This document shows positions 1 through 7,767 of a stretch of DNA of 50,918 nucleotides, in pieces; within the stretch, counting starts at the first letter, position 1; each line of letters starts with the position of its first letter. A model generated the notes under the pieces. The model searched no databases, was not told where the DNA came from, and saw only the letters and a list, made by a program, of their open reading frames with translations. The position numbers and the translations under genes are program-made. The stretch comes from an uncultured Bacteroidota bacterium (GTDB lineage Bacteria; Bacteroidota; Bacteroidia; Bacteroidales; UBA12481), in assembly GCA_903851365.1 (NCBI GenBank), contig CAINOB010000067.1:1-50918 (forward strand). The letters are read 5' to 3'.

Positions 1-21
1 AGACGTGTGCTCTTCCGATCT
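1..21. other. Illumina TruSeq adapter remnant (artefact)
   Basis: The first 21 bases match the end of the Illumina TruSeq read-2 adapter, including GTGTGCTCTTCCGATCT. This is untrimmed library sequence, not genome. It supplies the apparent GTG start and first five residues of the open frame that follows, so that start is false. Confidence 0.97.
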
Positions 22-583
22 GGTTCAATTGCGGTTGTCAGCTGGGGAAGGACTTTTTCTCAGCCATGATTCCGGATTAAGCTGGACCCGGGAACTAACT
101 TCGATGGACAACCTGTTCATCCTGTCGACAGAAATTGTGAAGGATATTTGTTTTGCCGGAACAGTCGAGAAGGGAGTATTCGTTTCCTCGCTGGCCACCC
201 GGAACTGGGAAGAAATGAATGCAGGATTGCCAGTCACTTACATAGAAGACATTAAATCCACAGCTGATCATGTTTACCTCAAATCTTCTTCACTCGGGAT
301 CTGGTACAGTAGTATCCCCGTCATCAACGGTTCAGGTGAAGAATCGATACAGAATGGTTTTAAGATATATCCCAATCCTGTAACTGACAAAGTATGGATC
401 GGATCCCTTTCCGGCTCTGAAGAATTGACTTTAACTGTATATGGTATCAATGGAATCTGCCTGTCTGAGAAGCAGGTCAGGGCCAACAGTGAACAGGATC
501 TCAGTAACTTGCCGAAAGGAATATATTGGCTGGTTATTCAAAATTCTGAAAAAAGAATAACTACCCGGGTGGTCAAAATGTAA
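22..583 (+). CDS. C-terminal fragment of secreted protein with T9SS type A sorting domain
   Basis: Only the 3' part of the gene is present; the frame runs in from the contig edge through the adapter. The remaining ~187 residues begin with an Asp-box (SHDSGLSW) typical of BNR/sortilin-like beta-propellers, followed by propeller-like sequence. The last ~75 residues form a type IX secretion C-terminal domain: it opens with FKIYPNPVTD, has a central LTVYGINGICL strand, and ends with PKGIYWLVI and VVKM. In this family the domain is cleaved after export through the outer membrane and the cargo is released or surface-anchored. The cargo activity cannot be judged because the N-terminal part is missing. 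The gene is convergent with the DoxX gene, 63 bases away. Confidence 0.85.
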
Positions 584-646
584 TTCCTTTATTTAACATA
601 AGCAAATTGAGCTCTTTGGAAGTATATCTGCGAAAATTGGGAATTG

Positions 647-1033
647 CTATAAAAAGAACCGGCCGTAAGCTACGAATGCAGTCAATACCAGCAAAATGAT
701 GTTGGAAACAATCTCCTTTTTCTCCCCGGCCCTGGCATGATTGATCATTGCAAGAACCATGACCAGAGCCAGTGCGCTAGCAGCAACAGGAGTTAATATC
801 GGAATAATTTCAAGCAATTTTGGAAGGATAAGTCCAATTGCACCCAGAAATTCCATCAACCCGATCAACTTTAAAGTTGAAGATGAAACCCTGCCTGCCC
901 AGGCTTGACCGGCTTTTACGAGTTTATCGGCCGGCTGGCTGAGTTTCATTATCCCCGCCATTAAAAATACTGCTGCAAGAATTACCTGAACGATCCATAA
1001 TGCTGTGTTCATGATCTGAATTATTAGGTTCAA
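647..1033 (-). CDS. DoxX-family membrane protein
   Basis: A 128-residue protein with four predicted membrane segments (about residues 8-28, 50-68, 75-95 and 108-127). The first helix carries the FLMAGIMKL pattern and the second EFLGAIGLILP, both characteristic of DoxX-like proteins (DoxX_2 group). Family members are small inner-membrane proteins, some linked to quinone or thiol redox chemistry, but most have no proven role. It stands alone, convergent with the preceding sorting-domain gene and divergent from the phosphate transporter, so context adds little. The family call is firm; no substrate or partner can be named. Confidence 0.8.
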   Translation of the reverse strand: MNLIIQIMNTALWIVQVILAAVFLMAGIMKLSQPADKLVKAGQAWAGRVSSSTLKLIGLMEFLGAIGLILPKLLEIIPILTPVAASALALVMVLAMINHARAGEKKEIVSNIILLVLTAFVAYGRFFL

Positions 1034-1207
1034 TAATACTGGTTATTGCTAATTACGAATGTACAACAGTTATCGTAATAATTAACCCAATGGACCTGGC
1101 TGCGGTATTCATTGGGATCTGTTAGAAATTTAACAATTTGATAACATTAAGGAAACAATGAGTTAACATTCAAATATTTTATTTGGGTTGACCAATCTTT
1201 CCCGATA

Positions 1208-2239
1208 ATGGATTCCATGTTGCTGATTGTAATAGCGATAGTTGCAGTAGCCCTGATTTTCGATATAATAAACGGATTTCATGATGCGGCCAACTCTGTA
1301 GCAACAATTGTTTCCACCCGGGTATTATCGCCTCGTTTAGCTGTTCTTTGGGCTGCATTCTTTAATTTCATTGCCATGTTCGTGTTTGCTCCGAAAGTGG
1401 CAGATACCGTGTCGAAAATTGTAATTATTGATTCGTCCAATTCCGTTTTCATATACGTTGTCTTGTCGGGATTGCTGGGGGCTATAGTTTGGGATCTGAT
1501 TACCTGGTGGTTAGGTCTGCCAACGAGCTCTTCACATGCGCTGATTGGTGGGTTAACAGGAGCTGGCCTGATGTATAAAGGACCAGGAATTATCCGATGG
1601 GGAAAAATTATACAAACTTCCGCTTTTATACCTCTGGCTCCTCTGATTGGATTTGCTATCGCATTTGTTTTTATGGTAGCAGTTTACTGGATGTTCCGAA
1701 AGTGGAGACCGCGAAGGGTAGATGGATTTTTCCGCAAAGGTCAGCTGGTTTCGGCGGCACTTTATTCTCTTGGTCACGGTGGAAATGATGCCCAGAAAAC
1801 CATGGGTGTCATAGTTGCTTTATTGGTGGCGGCGGGTATGCGTAACCCCGATCGTCATCTTTCCATGTTCGCTCCGGATACACTCTGGATTATTCTTTCT
1901 TGTCAACTGGCTATGGCAGTAGGAACTGCATTTGGCGGATGGAGGATAGTTAAAACAATGGGCATGAAACTAACTCACCTTAAACCTGTCCATGGTTTTT
2001 GTGCCGAGACCGCCGGAGCATTTACAATCTTTTTTGCAACAAGCCTGGGTATACCCATTTCAACTACGCACACTATTGCCGGCTCCATTATCGGGGTAGG
2101 TTCAGTTAAAAATATGACGAACATAAATTGGAAAACGGCTTTTAATATCGTCTATGCCTGGGTTCTCACCATTCCTGCTTCGGCAATCGTTGGCGCTTTC
2201 TGCTTCTTTATTATCCGATTAATCAGCCCTAACTTTTAA
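1208..2239 (+). CDS. pit: Inorganic phosphate transporter, PiT/PHO4 family
   Basis: A 343-residue inner-membrane permease expected to import phosphate (as a metal-phosphate complex or with cations). The two inverted PHO4 signatures are visible: near the N-terminus NGFHDAANSVAT, and in the second half GHGGNDAQKTMG. About ten hydrophobic segments are spread over the whole length. It lacks the large cytoplasmic loop of E. coli PitA (~499 residues) and matches the shorter bacterial Pit proteins. No phoU-like partner gene adjoins it, although many short Pit proteins have one. The ATG at 1208 is the first in frame and puts a hydrophobic helix at the N-terminus. It lies 174 bases from the divergent DoxX gene, a stretch with no other gene and no recognisable promoter box. 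Confidence 0.93.
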   Translation: MDSMLLIVIAIVAVALIFDIINGFHDAANSVATIVSTRVLSPRLAVLWAAFFNFIAMFVFAPKVADTVSKIVIIDSSNSVFIYVVLSGLLGAIVWDLITWWLGLPTSSSHALIGGLTGAGLMYKGPGIIRWGKIIQTSAFIPLAPLIGFAIAFVFMVAVYWMFRKWRPRRVDGFFRKGQLVSAALYSLGHGGNDAQKTMGVIVALLVAAGMRNPDRHLSMFAPDTLWIILSCQLAMAVGTAFGGWRIVKTMGMKLTHLKPVHGFCAETAGAFTIFFATSLGIPISTTHTIAGSIIGVGSVKNMTNINWKTAFNIVYAWVLTIPASAIVGAFCFFIIRLISPNF

Positions 2240-2256
2240 TATCCGTTTACCCAACA

Positions 2257-2281
2257 TTTATAACCCGGTGCTGGTTATAAA
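2257..2281. terminator. Hairpin between convergent genes
   Basis: A perfect 9-bp stem (arm TTTATAACC pairing with GGTTATAAA, 7-base loop) spans the stop of the minus-strand Fn3-like gene and lies 17 bases past the Pit stop. There is no strong T-tract on either side, so it is only a candidate bidirectional terminator. Confidence 0.4.
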
Positions 2282-3193
2282 GCTAACCTCATCTCCATAA
2301 CTGATACCCAGACTATTGGTGGCATAAGCCCGGATATAGTAAGTGGTGTTGGGTGATAATGATCCAAGGATGCTGACAAAGTTCCCGATGCTGGCTCCAT
2401 CAACCGTCCGGTAATTGGCAATTGTTGGATTTTGACTTCTCGACCAGCAAATTCCTCGTGCAGTGAGTGATGCTCCTCCATCAGTTATTACGTTTCCACC
2501 CCCTAAAGCGGTTGTTTGCGTGATTGAAGTTATCGGGGCGGTGGTAACAATTGGTAACATAGTGATGGTCCTGAAACTGACCTCGTTTCCATAGCTGGTA
2601 CCTGCGGCATTTGTAGCATATGCACGGACATAATAAATCGTATTTCCAGTTAATCCTGTGATATTACTGGTAAAAGATCCTGGTCCATTTCCGTCTGCTG
2701 TTTTGGAATCCGCAATCGTTGGATTTGTCTTTATTGACCAGCATACACCTCGTCCATTCACTGTTAAACCACCCTCGCTGACTACTGTTCCTCCAGATGA
2801 AGCAGAAACGGCAGTGATCGCGGAAATAGCAGTGGTGGTCACAGTTGGCGTATCAAAGGGAATTATTTTCATTACATCACTATACACCGGATCACAATTC
2901 GCTTCCTTGATTGAACACCTGAAAAATACAATTACATCTGCTGTAACTGCTACGCTGCTGCTGGTTTTTCCGGCCCAGTTTTGCCAATTGATTCCATCGG
3001 GGGATTGCTGCCACTGCAGTGTTCCCCTGGCATTTACGACCTGAGCCTCCTGAACCTGTCCCCGAAGGATTCTGCGTTGGATAACCGACCCGGAATTAAA
3101 GTCGGGTGATTGACTGAATAGTTGACTAGTTACCAATGATGCTGCTCCTATAAGGATCATTAATAATATCGAGTAATATATTCTTGATTTCAT
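2258..3193 (-). CDS. Secreted protein with two Fn3-like repeats
   Basis: A 311-residue exported protein with an N-terminal signal sequence (MKSRIYYSILLMILIGAAS). Residues ~45-105 resemble an Ig-like module (LQWQQSPDGINWQNW). Two tandem ~95-residue repeats follow, each with the pattern GGxVxxxGG, RGxCWS, NPTIA, GxFxS, xYYxRAYATN, SYGxEVSF. This repeat is common in Bacteroidota surface proteins and is treated as a fibronectin type III variant. No type IX sorting domain follows the last repeat, and the protein ends just after it. The protein therefore may stay periplasmic or depend on another export route. It lies 39 bases downstream of another secreted gene, probably in the same transcript. No enzymatic motif is visible. 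Confidence 0.75.
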   Translation of the reverse strand: MKSRIYYSILLMILIGAASLVTSQLFSQSPDFNSGSVIQRRILRGQVQEAQVVNARGTLQWQQSPDGINWQNWAGKTSSSVAVTADVIVFFRCSIKEANCDPVYSDVMKIIPFDTPTVTTTAISAITAVSASSGGTVVSEGGLTVNGRGVCWSIKTNPTIADSKTADGNGPGSFTSNITGLTGNTIYYVRAYATNAAGTSYGNEVSFRTITMLPIVTTAPITSITQTTALGGGNVITDGGASLTARGICWSRSQNPTIANYRTVDGASIGNFVSILGSLSPNTTYYIRAYATNSLGISYGDEVSFITSTGL

Positions 3194-3232
3194 GGCTGTT
3201 TTGGATTTTGGTATTGGATGACCTCCGGATAT

Positions 3233-3847
3233 CTAAAGGATAATAACAGGCTTTTTGATGACTTGCCCTTTGGATATGGCTATCACAAAATAGCAACCTT
3301 TAGGAAAATTGCGAGTGTCCAATTCTTCATGAAAGTAAGTACCTGATTCCTGATTGATCTCATGGACAACGAGTCCGATCGAGTTAACGATCCTTAAATT
3401 AATTTGACCTGATACTCCATTTATTTCCAGGCTCAGGTTACCATAGGACGGATTTGGATATACCTTAAAATCCAGAGATTCGGCTTCATCAGAGATCCCT
3501 GTCGTTTGAACTGTGACGATAACGTCATCCTGCACTGAACAGTTTTTTGCATCTGTAACTGTTAGAACATAAGTTGTTGTCAGGGATGGATTCGCTGTCG
3601 GATTGGCCTTGGTTGGATCGTCCAGACCAGTAGCAGGACTCCATAGGTAAAGATAGCTGCCATAACCGTTCGCTGCAGCCGGGATGCCGCCAAGTACCAC
3701 GGAATGTCCGACTGCCAAAGTCTTATCAACACCAGCATTGGCAACTAAAAGCGAGGCCTGATTTGTATTAAGGGTAATCATCTGACCGATTAAAGTTACT
3801 GAATGGATGAGCCCAATCAGGAACAGAATGACATATTTGTTTTTCAT
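3233..3847 (-). CDS. Secreted protein with PKD-like domain and T9SS sorting domain
   Basis: A 204-residue protein: signal peptide (KYVILFLIGLIHSVTLIGQ), one PKD-like module (~residues 30-115, with LWSPATGL, ANPTANPSLTTTYVLTVTD and NCSVQDDVIVTV), then a C-terminal type A sorting domain (FKVYPNPSYGNLSLEI through PKGCYFVIAI). In the family this domain directs export through the type IX system. The start is taken at ATG 3847, since the frame extends upstream only to a TTG that would put a charged heptapeptide before the signal peptide. Only one domain lies between signal and sorting tag, so it may be an adhesin or structural protein; no catalytic residues are seen. Confidence 0.8.
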   Translation of the reverse strand: MKNKYVILFLIGLIHSVTLIGQMITLNTNQASLLVANAGVDKTLAVGHSVVLGGIPAAANGYGSYLYLWSPATGLDDPTKANPTANPSLTTTYVLTVTDAKNCSVQDDVIVTVQTTGISDEAESLDFKVYPNPSYGNLSLEINGVSGQINLRIVNSIGLVVHEINQESGTYFHEELDTRNFPKGCYFVIAISKGQVIKKPVIIL

Positions 3848-3933
3848 CTTGTGAGCGTTTAATGACAAGACATTGCCATTTAGGTTTACTACTGCTCACG
3901 AAGTTAGAGAAAAGATCCGGCAAATGAAACTGC

Positions 3934-4833
3934 CTAATGAATCACAGAATAATTCCGGTATTCACCGATCCTGTATTTGATAACATCTTCAATGAAATAA
4001 ACGGCTCTGTCTTTAGCGGATAATTTCCTGTGGATCTTTTCCGGATCGAAATCCCAGTTCTGGTTCTTTACGATGTCTTTCATTACCGCAGGGTGATTCC
4101 CAGTGAAACGTTTTACCCTTTCGATATTGTAATAATCAAATTCCCGGACGTCCTGATACTTCTTTTTCAGGTATCCATCATCGTGGTAAAAAGCTTCGAA
4201 GTGTTTCGATTTAACATTCATCTGTTCCGGGTTCCTGACGTAATTGTAATGATATAAAGGAACATGCAGATGAACCACCTTGAGTTTGACTCCCGGATGA
4301 TTATTGTTATACTCTTCAAAGGAAGGATATCGCCTGAAACCCTGAGCATCCCGGTAGGAAAACACATTGATCCCGGTCCGGACAATCCGAATTTCCTTAG
4401 TGTGCTGATACCTGGTGTCATTCAGATAGTTATAGCTGCCATGAAAATTGAGAAAATCAAACAGAAAACCTTCAACCTCAGGGTCTTTATCAAATTCCTG
4501 AACCTTTTTCAAGATGGCATCAAGGTCGTTTTCGTTAATTATTTCATCTGCTTGAAGATAGAAAGCCCAGTCACCGGTTAACTCCTTTAGTGCGATATTT
4601 GTCTGGTTGGCAAATATTGTTCCGTTCGACCGGAGGGTTTCATCCCAAATGGTATCTATTATCCTGATTTTTGGACTGCCGATTTCAAGGATTGCTTCGC
4701 GGGTGCCATCATCACAATCGCCTACAACAATGACAAACTCTTCACAGACAGGCAGGATCGATTTAATGGATTCAATAAACGGATAGCCAAAACTGCATCC
4801 GTTTCTGATAAACGTAAACCCGGAAATCTTCAT
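3934..4833 (-). CDS. Family 2-like glycosyltransferase
   Basis: A 299-residue soluble protein with a GT-A fold start: an N-terminal ISGFTFIRNG strand, EFVIVVGDCDDGTRE (nucleotide-sugar binding region, ~residues 30-45), and GDWAFYLQADEIINE around residue 90. The ADE triplet in the last sits where GT2-like enzymes keep the metal-binding DXD-type motif. The C-terminal third is rich in aromatic and charged residues and lacks membrane helices, so this is not a processive synthase. The donor and acceptor cannot be told. ATG 4833 is chosen because the ten upstream in-frame codons begin with TTG and contain the candidate promoter box. It lies just downstream of asnB, but with its own box it may be transcribed separately. 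Confidence 0.82.
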   Translation of the reverse strand: MKISGFTFIRNGCSFGYPFIESIKSILPVCEEFVIVVGDCDDGTREAILEIGSPKIRIIDTIWDETLRSNGTIFANQTNIALKELTGDWAFYLQADEIINENDLDAILKKVQEFDKDPEVEGFLFDFLNFHGSYNYLNDTRYQHTKEIRIVRTGINVFSYRDAQGFRRYPSFEEYNNNHPGVKLKVVHLHVPLYHYNYVRNPEQMNVKSKHFEAFYHDDGYLKKKYQDVREFDYYNIERVKRFTGNHPAVMKDIVKNQNWDFDPEKIHRKLSAKDRAVYFIEDVIKYRIGEYRNYSVIH

Positions 4834-4851
4834 CTCAAAATAATTAGTGCC

Positions 4852-4859
4852 CAAAAGTA
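4852..4859 (-). promoter_or_regulatory. Candidate -7 box of the glycosyltransferase gene
   Basis: TACTTTTG on the minus strand matches the Bacteroidota -7 consensus TAnnTTTG and ends 18 bases before ATG 4833. No clear -33 TTTG is seen. Its support comes from similar boxes before six other starts in this window. Confidence 0.4.
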
Positions 4860-4872
4860 TCAATTTTTGAGG

Positions 4873-6534
4873 CTAACTATTGAGATGGACCGCTTTTACA
4901 GCACGACCGCTCGGATCAGCATTGTTTTTGAAGCTGGCATCCCATTCGAGGGCTTCAGCCGTGCTGCAGGCGATGGAAGGTACCGATGGAACACAGGCTG
5001 CTGCCTGCTCAGAGGGGAAGTGCTCCTCAAAAACAGTCCGGTATAGGTATTCTTCTTTTGACATCGGAGGATTTACATGGAAACGGAATGAAGCCGAAGC
5101 CATCTGCTCATCGGAAACTCTCTCGGACGCAACCTTTTTGAGTGTATCGATCCAACTATATCCAACACCGTCGGAAAACTGTTCTTTCTGCCGCCAGACT
5201 ATCTTTTCAGGAAGATACGATTCAAATGCCTTGCGAACAACCCATTTTTCAATGCGGCCATTCCTGATCAGCTTATCATCCGGATTGATGCGCATAGCGA
5301 CATCCAGGAACTCTTTATCGAGGAACGGAACCCTTCCTTCAACACCCCAGGCCGAAAGTGATTTGTTGGCTCTCAGACAGTCATACAAATGGAGCTTCGA
5401 CAATTTCCTGACTGTCTCTTTATGAAATGCTTCTGCTGAAGGCGCTTTATGAAAATACAGGTATCCGCCAAAAATCTCGTCTGCTCCTTCACCCGACAAA
5501 ACCATTTTAATTCCCATCGATTTGATTACCCGCGCCATCAGGTACATTGGGGTTGAAGCACGGACCGATGTTACATCATAAGTTTCAATATGATAGATAA
5601 CATCCCTGATAGCATCCAACCCTTCTTCAATAGTAAAGTGAATTTCGTGATGAACGGTGTCTAAATGATCGGCAACCTTTCGTGCTGCCGCAAGATCGGG
5701 TGAACCGGCAAGACCTACAGCAAAAGAGTGCAGCCTGGGCCACCACGCTTCCTGCTCATCGCCCGACTCAATGCGCTTACGTGCATATTTTGCTGCAATG
5801 GCCGAAATAACCGACGAATCAAGTCCGCCTGATAAGAGTACTCCGTAGGGAACATCGGACATTAATTGGCGGTGTACGGCCTTTTCAAGGGCATCGTGAA
5901 TGTCATCCAGACTCGTTGGATTGTCCTTAACAGCATCGTAATCGGTCCAGTCTCGGGTATACCAGCGTTTCATAACACCTTCAGGACTGTAATAATAATG
6001 CCCCGGCAAAAACTCCTGAATTTTATTGCAAACACCTTCCAGGGCTTTTAATTCCGATGCCACAAAAAACTGTCCATGCTTGTCCCATCCCATATACAGA
6101 GGGTTAATGCCAATCGGATCCCGCGCAATCAGGTAGGCATCCTTTTCCTCATCATATAATGCAAAAGCAAATATGCCGTTTAGTTCCTCAAGAAAGTCGA
6201 TTCCTTTTTGCCGGTATAAGGCAAGTATAACCTCACAATCAGAGTGCGTTGTAAAATGATATGAATCGTTCATCCCTGAACGGATCTCCTGGTGGTTATA
6301 AATTTCCCCGTTAACTGCCAAAATCAGTTTGCGATCTTCACTGTATAATGGCTGACGGCCCGATTCCGGATCGACGATCGAAAGCCTTTCGTGAGCAAGT
6401 ATCACCTTGTCACCACAATATATCCCCGACCAGTCAGGTCCGCGATGACGCAGCTTTTTCGACATATCCAGAACCTGGGTCCTTAATTCCCCTGATGGGA
6501 ATTTTAATTCGAATGCACCAACAATACCACACAT
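4873..6534 (-). CDS. asnB: Asparagine synthetase B (glutamine-hydrolysing)
   Basis: Makes asparagine from aspartate, ATP and glutamine in the cytoplasm. The 553 residues match the usual AsnB length (554 in E. coli). The glutaminase domain starts MCGIVGAF, with Cys2 as nucleophile after Met removal, RHRGPD near residue 30 and NGEIYN at 75-80. The synthetase domain carries the pyrophosphate loop SGGLDSS at 235-241 and LSGEGADEIFGGY further on. All core residues look intact. It starts 133 bases downstream of the sialidase-fold gene and has its own promoter-like sequence, so it is probably regulated alone; a glycosyltransferase gene follows. Confidence 0.96.
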   Translation of the reverse strand: MCGIVGAFELKFPSGELRTQVLDMSKKLRHRGPDWSGIYCGDKVILAHERLSIVDPESGRQPLYSEDRKLILAVNGEIYNHQEIRSGMNDSYHFTTHSDCEVILALYRQKGIDFLEELNGIFAFALYDEEKDAYLIARDPIGINPLYMGWDKHGQFFVASELKALEGVCNKIQEFLPGHYYYSPEGVMKRWYTRDWTDYDAVKDNPTSLDDIHDALEKAVHRQLMSDVPYGVLLSGGLDSSVISAIAAKYARKRIESGDEQEAWWPRLHSFAVGLAGSPDLAAARKVADHLDTVHHEIHFTIEEGLDAIRDVIYHIETYDVTSVRASTPMYLMARVIKSMGIKMVLSGEGADEIFGGYLYFHKAPSAEAFHKETVRKLSKLHLYDCLRANKSLSAWGVEGRVPFLDKEFLDVAMRINPDDKLIRNGRIEKWVVRKAFESYLPEKIVWRQKEQFSDGVGYSWIDTLKKVASERVSDEQMASASFRFHVNPPMSKEEYLYRTVFEEHFPSEQAAACVPSVPSIACSTAEALEWDASFKNNADPSGRAVKAVHLNS

Positions 6535-6558
6535 GGCAGATTAATTAAGAATTGATGT

Positions 6559-6592
6559 CAAAAATACATATTGAGTGATAAACATAAACAAA
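6559..6592 (-). promoter_or_regulatory. Candidate asnB promoter (-33/-7)
   Basis: On the minus strand TTTG (6592-6589) is followed after 22 bases by TATTTTTG (6566-6559), 24 bases before the asnB ATG. This fits the Bacteroidota -33/-7 arrangement (TTTG and TAnnTTTG) and is the most complete promoter-like site in the window. Confidence 0.45.
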
Positions 6593-6619
6593 CAGACTTT
6601 ATTTGCTTACAGATTAATA

Positions 6620-6640
6620 TATCAAAGGAGGTATTTGATA
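6620..6640. repeat. Inverted repeat between sialidase-fold gene and asnB
   Basis: Perfect 7-bp arms TATCAAA and TTTGATA flank a 7-base centre (GGAGGTA). It lies 28 bases past the stop of the minus-strand sialidase-fold gene and about 30 bases upstream of the asnB -33 box. It could be a weak terminator for the former or an operator for the latter; no T-run follows. Confidence 0.35.
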
Positions 6641-6667
6641 AAAACAGTAAAGAATCAACTGCTGGTT

Positions 6668-7690
6668 TCAATCGATATCCTTAGAAATTGAAACCACAAC
6701 ATGTTTGATATTGGTCCGATTGTACGTATAAGTGATATGGATCTTTTTGTCGCTTGTTTGTAGGATGGCAGGATAACTGTATTCCCCATCGGGATGATTC
6801 TCTAACACAAGAATGTCTTTCCAGGTTGTCCCATCGGGTGAACTGGCAAGGTTAAGCTGATTTCTGCCATTTGACCAATTCTTGCCGGACTTCAGAGGAT
6901 TATATACCAACAGAAAGGTACCATTTTCAAGTTTGACACCGTCGATGCCGGAATTGGGATTGGGCAATTGTGTGGAATCAAGCTTTGACCAGGTAAGCCC
7001 TGAATCTTCAGAAATGGCACTAGCTATAACATTTTCTTTAGTACGGCAGAGAATCTGATATCTGGTTGCCGAGTGGGCTAAAATAGTTGGCTGGATCGCC
7101 TGAAAACCGGATGTCGTATCAATGGGAATCTTTGTCCAGGCTCCTCCCGTTATATCCCATATTTCCATGTGAGCCGACCATCGGGTTAATGTTTCCACAC
7201 TCGACGGGCAAAGCAACCTGTCAGGAGAAAGTTCTACCGGTTTGTTTTTTATCGGACCGAGGAATCCGCCAGGAAGACTGAACACATTACTCCAAGTTCG
7301 GCCATCATTGGAGGAGGTTTTCATCATTCCAAACCACTCTCGTGGATTCTTTCCAATCTTATAAAACAAATACAAAATTCCAGCTTTTGACCTGAAGAGA
7401 ACCGGATTCCAGCAAGGGTAAACATTACCGTCCATGACTTTTCCATCGGCCAAAACGAAGGGGTCGGACCACCGGCCATTTACCTGCCTGGCACCCCAGA
7501 TCTTTACATCGTTTGCCCCTTCAGCTGATCCCCCAAAAAAGGCAGCAAGCAGGGATCCATCGCCAAGTTCTGTCAGGGTTGATGCATGACACTGCCTGAA
7601 TGGAGGTTCATGCAGAATCATTTCGCTGGTCACCACTTGAAATTTCGGTGACAGGAACAAGATAAGGATACTGGCTATAATTGGATTCAT
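6668..7690 (-). CDS. Sialidase-fold (BNR_2) secreted protein
   Basis: A 340-residue protein with a short N-terminal hydrophobic signal (IIASILILFL) and a six-bladed propeller pattern. Asp-box-like repeats are visible (SSNDGRTWSN, SEDSGLTWSK, SSPDGTTWKD). The sequence resembles the BNR_2/COG4692 group often annotated as exo-alpha-sialidase. The FRIP motif of classical sialidases is absent; the N-terminal region instead reads PPFRQCHAST. Members of this fold include sialidases and also lyases or hydrolases acting on other acidic sugars, so the substrate is open. The next gene, divergent, is an aldolase-family enzyme that might tempt one to call a sialic-acid locus, but its motifs point elsewhere. 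Confidence 0.7.
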   Translation of the reverse strand: MNPIIASILILFLSPKFQVVTSEMILHEPPFRQCHASTLTELGDGSLLAAFFGGSAEGANDVKIWGARQVNGRWSDPFVLADGKVMDGNVYPCWNPVLFRSKAGILYLFYKIGKNPREWFGMMKTSSNDGRTWSNVFSLPGGFLGPIKNKPVELSPDRLLCPSSVETLTRWSAHMEIWDITGGAWTKIPIDTTSGFQAIQPTILAHSATRYQILCRTKENVIASAISEDSGLTWSKLDSTQLPNPNSGIDGVKLENGTFLLVYNPLKSGKNWSNGRNQLNLASSPDGTTWKDILVLENHPDGEYSYPAILQTSDKKIHITYTYNRTNIKHVVVSISKDID

Positions 7691-7767
7691 CAGGCTAAAA
7701 TAGCTCTATGGCATGGAATACGATGAATAATTACGATTAATTTGCATGACCAAAAATTATTAAAATC

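Noticed and set aside
5-22. GTG start and first residues of the leftmost gene
   Set aside because: They lie in Illumina adapter sequence; the real gene starts outside the contig.
1034-1207. Possible RNA gene or promoter in the DoxX/Pit gap
   Set aside because: No cloverleaf, riboswitch-like structure or exact TAnnTTTG box was found there.
4880-5425. 181-residue open frame antisense to asnB
   Set aside because: It lies wholly within the well-conserved asnB and its translation resembles no family.
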